This document shows, one piece after another, positions 21,156 to 25,464 of a stretch of DNA of 25,464 nt; position 1 is the stretch's first letter, and each line of letters starts with the position of its first letter. The translations under genes and the position numbers were made by a program. The notes under the pieces are model-generated. The model saw only the letters and a list, made by a program, of their open reading frames with translations, searched no databases and was not told the origin of the DNA. Where the stretch lies: NCBI GenBank assembly GCA_004565275.1, contig SDOX01000086.1, positions 37,939 to 63,402 of the forward strand, written 5' to 3'. The stretch comes from Nannochloropsis salina CCMP1776. Its lineage: Eukaryota > Sar > Eustigmatophyceae > Eustigmatales > Monodopsidaceae.

Positions 21156-21676
21156 CGCCCTTCCCAGGACAGGGAGGGAATGTTGGGGAGATGGAATGGA
21201 AGAGGTAAGGATGAAGGTAAGGACAAAGGCTTTGAAAGAAGACGAATTCATAGGGAAAAACACGGAGCAGTATGTATGGAGTTAGAGGCTTGATCTCCCT
21301 CCCACCCTCTTTTCTTCCCTCCCTCCTTTTCTTCCTCCCTCGTGCCTTCAGCGTGGGACGCTCCCACGTGCATATCGCTGACGACGCTACCGATTGCAGC
21401 CTCGACCAATCATGGCACTGGCGATGCAGTCGATGGCAGCTCGTATGCACAGTCCGCTGCTCGACTCGGTTGAAGATTCACTTGTCATGTCCTTTGCGAG
21501 GGGGACCATGCTTAATTCGGATCAACAATGGCACGGTGCCCTTCTGCTGAGCAGTTGCTTATCTGAATCACGCATAGTTGCCGCTCGCAACCGGCCTGAA
21601 GAGCGAATCTACCCCGGAATCGAGAGATAGGCTGTCCGTATTGGCTGTCGTCGGCTGCATCGTCGGCGTCTTGGCC

Positions 21677-21697
21677 GGTTGGGGTTAGGGTTAGGGG
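21677..21697 (+). repeat. Short TTAGGG-like run
   Basis: The sequence GGTTGGGGTTAGGGTTAGGG is about three and a half telomere-type units in an otherwise unremarkable intergenic stretch. Confidence 0.7.
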
Positions 21698-22006
21698 CAG
21701 AGATAGGGGAAACGACGGACGTCCTCCTCCCCTCTTCTCCTCCTGCCCTACCTTTTTCCTACCTTCAAGCCGTTAGGCAAGGTCGAGCGCTGAAAGGCTG
21801 CTCATGCGATGCACGGCTTTGTCGTCCCGTCCTGCGCCCTGGCTTCCACAGGCCCACGGGATGATCGGACCCGAAGGCCCTGGGGCCTTACATCTCTTTC
21901 TCATTCCCCCTTCCTCCCTCCCTCATCTCATTCGGCCTTCCCTCCCTTCCTCCCTTCCTCCTGCCGCTCCCTCTTCCATCCTCCCTTCCCACCCTGACCT
22001 ACCCAG

Positions 22007-22322
22007 GTGTTTTATAGCAAAAACGGGTCGCATTTTCTGGACAAGGAGGAAGATTTCTACACGATCCGGAAGGCATTAAAGGACGCGGTGTATCCTTGCT
22101 TTAAGTACGACCTGATCACCACGGCAAGCGGGTGGAAGGAGGAAGGGACGGAGGGAGGGAGGGAAGGAGGGGGGCCAGGGCGAAGGGATGTACATACGGA
22201 CAAAGATGAGGAGGGTCACGGCTGAGACTTCCATCCCCCGACTCAGTCCCCTGCGTCGACCTTCCGGTCCTTCCGCCCCGAAGAAAAGACACGTGTCGAG
22301 GGGGCAGGTGGGGGAAGGATAG
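22007..22322 (+). CDS. Orphan exon pair, SPRY-like C-terminal fragment
   Basis: Proposed exons 22007-22131 and 22247-22322 (TAG). The first follows a CCCT-rich stretch and a CTACCCAG acceptor. It encodes VFYSKNGSHF, then about 20 residues, then AVYPCFKYDL. In SPRY domains a strand reading FxTKNG is followed by a segment LYPxVxL, so the match is suggestive. Splicing at GG|GTGGAA to CTCAG|T (phase 2) gives a basic Pro/Ser/Lys tail. Other readings of the second exon stay open longer (to about 22438) and cannot be excluded. No upstream exons or start codon were identified within the preceding 2 kb. It may be the tail of a gene with missing exons, another collapse product or a pseudogene. Confidence 0.4.
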
Positions 22323-22455
22323 TGTGGAAGCCTGGGACAGAGAGGAAAGGGGGGATGCTTGGATGGGAGAAGAAGGGAGAATATGGAGAGAGCGGTTGGG
22401 AACAGAAAAGAAAGGAGGGCAGGTGACGGATGGCTGGCTCGGCGTTCTTACTGCT

Positions 22456-22599
22456 TTAATCCCTGTTGGTCTCTTCTCTGAACGACGAGGATGCCTCCCT
22501 TGTATCCTTCTTCTTCTCTGGGATCACCTTGAAGACCGTAGAGGTTCCTTCAGAGAGCTGGTCAGGCTTGACTGTCTTGCGTGGACCATCTACAGACAT
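22456..22599 (-). CDS. Small ORF, 47 residues, unknown
   Basis: A short ATG-to-TAA frame, starting MSVDGPRKTVKPDQLSEG and rich in Lys, Glu, Ser and Thr. Its composition is that of an ordinary hydrophilic protein, unlike the Ser-Leu-Pro frames produced by the CCCT tracts. An in-frame TAA lies 11 codons upstream of the ATG. It faces the 3' end of the SPRY-like exons convergently. It could be a small protein, a last exon or chance; no family was recognised. Confidence 0.25.
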   Translation of the reverse strand: MSVDGPRKTVKPDQLSEGTSTVFKVIPEKKKDTREASSSFREETNRD

Positions 22600-24528
22600 T
22601 TTACCGCGTAAAGGATCCCAGGGGTGGGGTTATCGATGCCTCATACCGCCAAGATTGATGTGAGGGTGCGATAGCCCCATGTGTATGACCATGCCTATCT
22701 CCGTCACCCCGCGACATAGCCCCACACCTTCGTTTGGTAGCGTTGTTTGTATGATAGTCAGAGGCAGCCTTTATCCTCCATACGCCCCAGTGGGTGTCGA
22801 ACCGACGAGTCCCCACCCTCGTACCCACATGGTTGGTCTCGTGATTACGCTGGAAGTGTGACAGCGACAGGAATACTGAATGAGCGAGAAGATACATCGA
22901 AGACATTCGTAGAGCTAAGACCACGAAAAAGAAGGTTGAAATTCAGCATGCATGAAGCAATGCGACGTCATGAGCCATCCTCCCGAAAATATGATATCGG
23001 AGGACACATACCGTTATCACCAATTTTTATCCCTCTTAAGTCTAATTTACCCATCTGAATCCATCAGTTTTGTCACCGATTTTCAAACTTGCGCGTGCAA
23101 TCCTTTTCACAGCTTTCTACTTCCGATATTCCAGCTTGTGACGTAAAACAGCGACTATCAATGCATGAGCCGCTCAGCTTTGGCCTAATACTTTTCTCCT
23201 CCCCTTCCCATTCGATCCCTACTTTGCCCAGCCTCTCTATCTTACATTCTGTCGGTACTTTTTTCCATTATAAGAAACAGTATCGTTCTCCCAGTCATTT
23301 TTCCTCTTTCCTCATCAACCGAATTGCATAGTGCTGGAAGGATTGGACGCCGTGGTAGAGGACTTAGCAGCCACGTTCCTGTGGTTGTTCCAGCTTTATA
23401 CAGCCTATGGTCATTATAAGGGCAGTTTCGATCGATTTTTAAGGTGAAAAGATTACCAGTAGAGAAAGAATGCATGGAAAGAACTCTTTTTCAGGATCAC
23501 TACACTTGTCTGACAGCATGTACGACGCTACGGTTTGCTTGACTCTCACAGCCGTCATGCAAACCAAGCCTCAAGGGACCTTATCACAGCATTCTACTAT
23601 AAAATTTGGGAATTAATCTCATGTACGGATTGAACTTTAGTTGGTTAGGCCAGAACAGCGTGTGCATTATTGTCCTTCAGTAAGGGCTCGTGATCGATAA
23701 ATGAGGCCGTGAGCCGACGACGTCTTCGCGCCCTACGTCAGGATTGCTGAATACCTCAATCTCTTATTCATGCTCATCTTCATTTCATTATTATCTGCCT
23801 TTTCCATGTGAATGGTACGCCATAGCGCAGGCAGATGGACACCAAGCCCCAGCCGGTTGCTGAAACGGCCGACTCGCTAACGGTCGGGGGCCCCACGGTG
23901 GGAGTACTGGTCATGAAGTTCGAACGCTAGATTATTTGGCACGCAAGGCTCGTAACGCATGGGACGGAAGCGACGCCTGCTGCCTAGAGGATTAAAAGAA
24001 ATGTTTGTATATGAATGGTACTGTACTTAAAGGAGGAGTTTCGCTCACGCACACATATGCAAATCGACTCCCCGCGGGGATTTCGTGTGCCCAAGCCACC
24101 ACCCACGAACATGGGCGCCTCTTGCAACGGCTATGTCCCTCCCACGAATGCAACCTATTCTTGCACAATAATATCTGTGGACTGCCGTGCCATTATTTGC
24201 TCATTTGTATGTCATATTGCTCTGTTGAGGTCTGCCCATGAGGTCTTTAGCAACAGCCCCTAGATTTCCTGACATGATGGGCTGCTGAGGACATCCTGGC
24301 CTGACTCTCGTGGACACCACCGGAACTAAGTGACACAGAGATTCTTGACATATTTTTGGCGTGTACCAGACCTTGCAAATTCTAATTGAGCACTGTAAAT
24401 GGCAACATGAACCATAATTTATGTACACTTTGGGCTGATGTTTGCGCATTTTCTTACAGGTCGACCTGTCACCAGCTTCCCAACCACTCCAGGCGCGTTT
24501 ATACGAGCATAGATTTAAGCACTTACAC
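22600..24528. other. Intergenic region upstream of the second lipase-type gene
   Basis: A+T-rich, without CCCT tracts. Several 60-100 codon frames occur (for example 24015-24263 +) but none has a domain or splice context I can support. A GC-rich patch at 23850-23960 contains small inverted repeats (CCGAC ... GTCGG). A possible 5' UTR acceptor, TTCTTACAG, lies at 24453-24461. No tRNA was recognised. Confidence 0.55.
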
Positions 24529-25464
24529 ATGACAAAGTTCTCTACTATTGTCCTCGTCGCCCTCCTGGGCTTTGCAACCATTCTCACCACCGTCACTCAA
24601 GAATGTCCTCGGGTTTTTCTCAAGGCCAAAGTTAGGCCGAATGCTAAGCTTGGGGTTCTGGCTGGCAAGGGCCGGGCCAAGATTACCGTCATGCTCAAGA
24701 GCAAAGATCCCGTTGAGAATCTGGACTTCCAATTGACTCTCCCCAATGGCTTGTCGGTAGAGAGAACAGCAATGCGTCCGTCTTCAAAGCCCTATACTCC
24801 GCCGCAAATTGTTGAGGATGCGGATGGAGTGACAGCTATTTCCTGGCAGGGTCTCGCTTTCACCAAACGCAAGGGGGGCAAACGCCGCTTTCGCGTCAAG
24901 GTGAAGGCCGACCAGTGTGCCCCTGAGACGCTCGTGGTGAACGCTCTCGCTTACCTAATGAACGCTACAGACACCTCGTGCAGAACGCCGCTGGCCAACC
25001 CCGCCATCGTAAAAGTGCGATACTTGACACGCAACAAAGACGCGACGTGCGCGCCCACTCCAGCTCCTACTGTCAATCCTACGCAGCCTTTTGTGCTCTT
25101 TGGTGAGGCCCTGCGCTTCTCTCAAGGGGAGCGACTGGCCCCCTTCGAAAACCGTCGTCTTTCGCTGCACACTGGAATCAATAGGCATGAAGGCATCATC
25201 GCCCGCTACCATCCTGAAGATCGACAGCTGCAATCGATCAACACCCCGGAGGCTTGCTATGAATACTGCTCATTGAACGGGGGCGAGGAAGTACCATTCC
25301 TCTTCAGCTGGAATACCGTGACCAGCCAGTGCTTCTGCTGCGCCGGGGTGTGCACACCCCTCATCGTCGATCCTGATTACAACGTGTACGAAGCGCTCTT
25401 ACCCAGAACGCTTCCTCCAACCCCCATCCCTACTGCTACAGCGCCTCCAACGGCTCCCCCAACG
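24529..25464 (+). CDS. Paralog of the secreted lipase-type protein, N-terminal part (cut by window end)
   Basis: An uninterrupted frame of 312 codons from ATG 24529 to the window edge. A signal peptide (1-23) is followed by Cys26, the same position as in the protein at 11135. Residues 26-160 match its basic beta-rich domain: KAKVRPNAK, LTLPNGLSVE, FRVKVKAD and CAPETLVVNALAY all have close counterparts. CAPTPAPTVNPTQPFVLFG matches the next segment almost word for word. The Cys-rich module follows with CYEYCS, FSWNTVTSQCFCC and VCTP, keeping all six Cys. A Pro/Thr linker has begun where the window stops. By homology the gene should continue with a stalk and a phospholipase domain, which is inference. 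Codon use is more GC-rich than in the first copy. Confidence 0.8.
   Translation, partial: MTKFSTIVLVALLGFATILTTVTQECPRVFLKAKVRPNAKLGVLAGKGRAKITVMLKSKDPVENLDFQLTLPNGLSVERTAMRPSSKPYTPPQIVEDADGVTAISWQGLAFTKRKGGKRRFRVKVKADQCAPETLVVNALAYLMNATDTSCRTPLANPAIVKVRYLTRNKDATCAPTPAPTVNPTQPFVLFGEALRFSQGERLAPFENRRLSLHTGINRHEGIIARYHPEDRQLQSINTPEACYEYCSLNGGEEVPFLFSWNTVTSQCFCCAGVCTPLIVDPDYNVYEALLPRTLPPTPIPTATAPPTAPPT

Larger units (their letters stand above)
19753..22006. other. Long intergenic region with telomere-like hexamers
   Basis: It holds the upstream flank of the minus-strand transporter gene. A degenerate hexamer array lies at 21007-21054, a short TTAGGG-like run at 21677-21697 and a 16-base direct repeat at 21117-21155. 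The frame at 21394-21630 (+), with HSPLLDSVEDSLVMSF, has natural-looking composition but no recognised domain or firm exon borders, so it is not called. Confidence 0.55.

Noticed and set aside
22770-22860. Possible tRNA (GGTTCGAC on the minus strand)
   Set aside because: The bases flanking the loop do not form a five-pair T stem and no acceptor stem or anticodon arm could be built.
23850-23960. GC-rich patch with small inverted repeats as a possible structured RNA
   Set aside because: Stems are only about five pairs and no known RNA family or promoter was recognised.

Overview
The window is nuclear DNA of a microalga, most likely a eustigmatophyte of the Nannochloropsis/Microchloropsis type. 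This is inferred from the genes being split by short GT-AG introns filled with (CCCT)n/(GGGA)n tetranucleotide tracts, targeting-like protein N-termini, secreted proteins with animal- or fungal-type domains, and TTAGGG-like hexamers. Species was not tested against a database. There are no operons, ribosome binding sites, CRISPR arrays or insertion sequences that I can support.

Layout. 1-509 (+): 3' end of a gene that may be glutathione-S-transferase-like. 1509-3123 (+): 5' half of an adenylate/UMP-CMP kinase gene, followed after a CCCT tract by an exon (3337-3571) encoding the C-terminal half of a CaMKII association domain. The reading phases do not match, so these look like halves of two genes fused by deletion or assembly collapse. 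4807-9456 (+): ten-exon gene for a 929-residue MFSD4/NaGLT1-like MFS transporter, with compatible phases throughout and one GC-AG intron. 11135-15720 (+): two-exon gene for a secreted, multidomain 1474-residue lysophospholipase/cPLA2-type protein. 16618-19752 (-): three-exon gene for an 892-residue MFSD1-like MFS transporter. 22007-22322 (+): an orphan pair of exons, the first SPRY-like. 22456-22599 (-): a possible 47-residue ORF. 24529-end (+): N-terminal part of a second lysophospholipase-family protein, paralogous to the one at 11135, cut by the window edge.

The window alternates between two kinds of sequence. The transporter and kinase regions (about 0-3.6, 4.8-9.5 and 16.6-19.8 kb) are GC-rich and full of CCCT/GGGA tracts. 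The secreted lipase paralogs and the long intergenic stretches (about 3.6-4.8, 9.9-16.5 and 19.8-25.4 kb) are richer in A+T and nearly free of the tracts.

No shared pathway is evident. The two transporters are unrelated in orientation and family. The two secreted lipase-type proteins share a signal peptide, an N-terminal domain, a Cys-rich module and Thr/Pro-rich stalks, which suggests an expanded extracellular or wall-associated family. They are the most novel content, together with the kinase/CaMKII junction.
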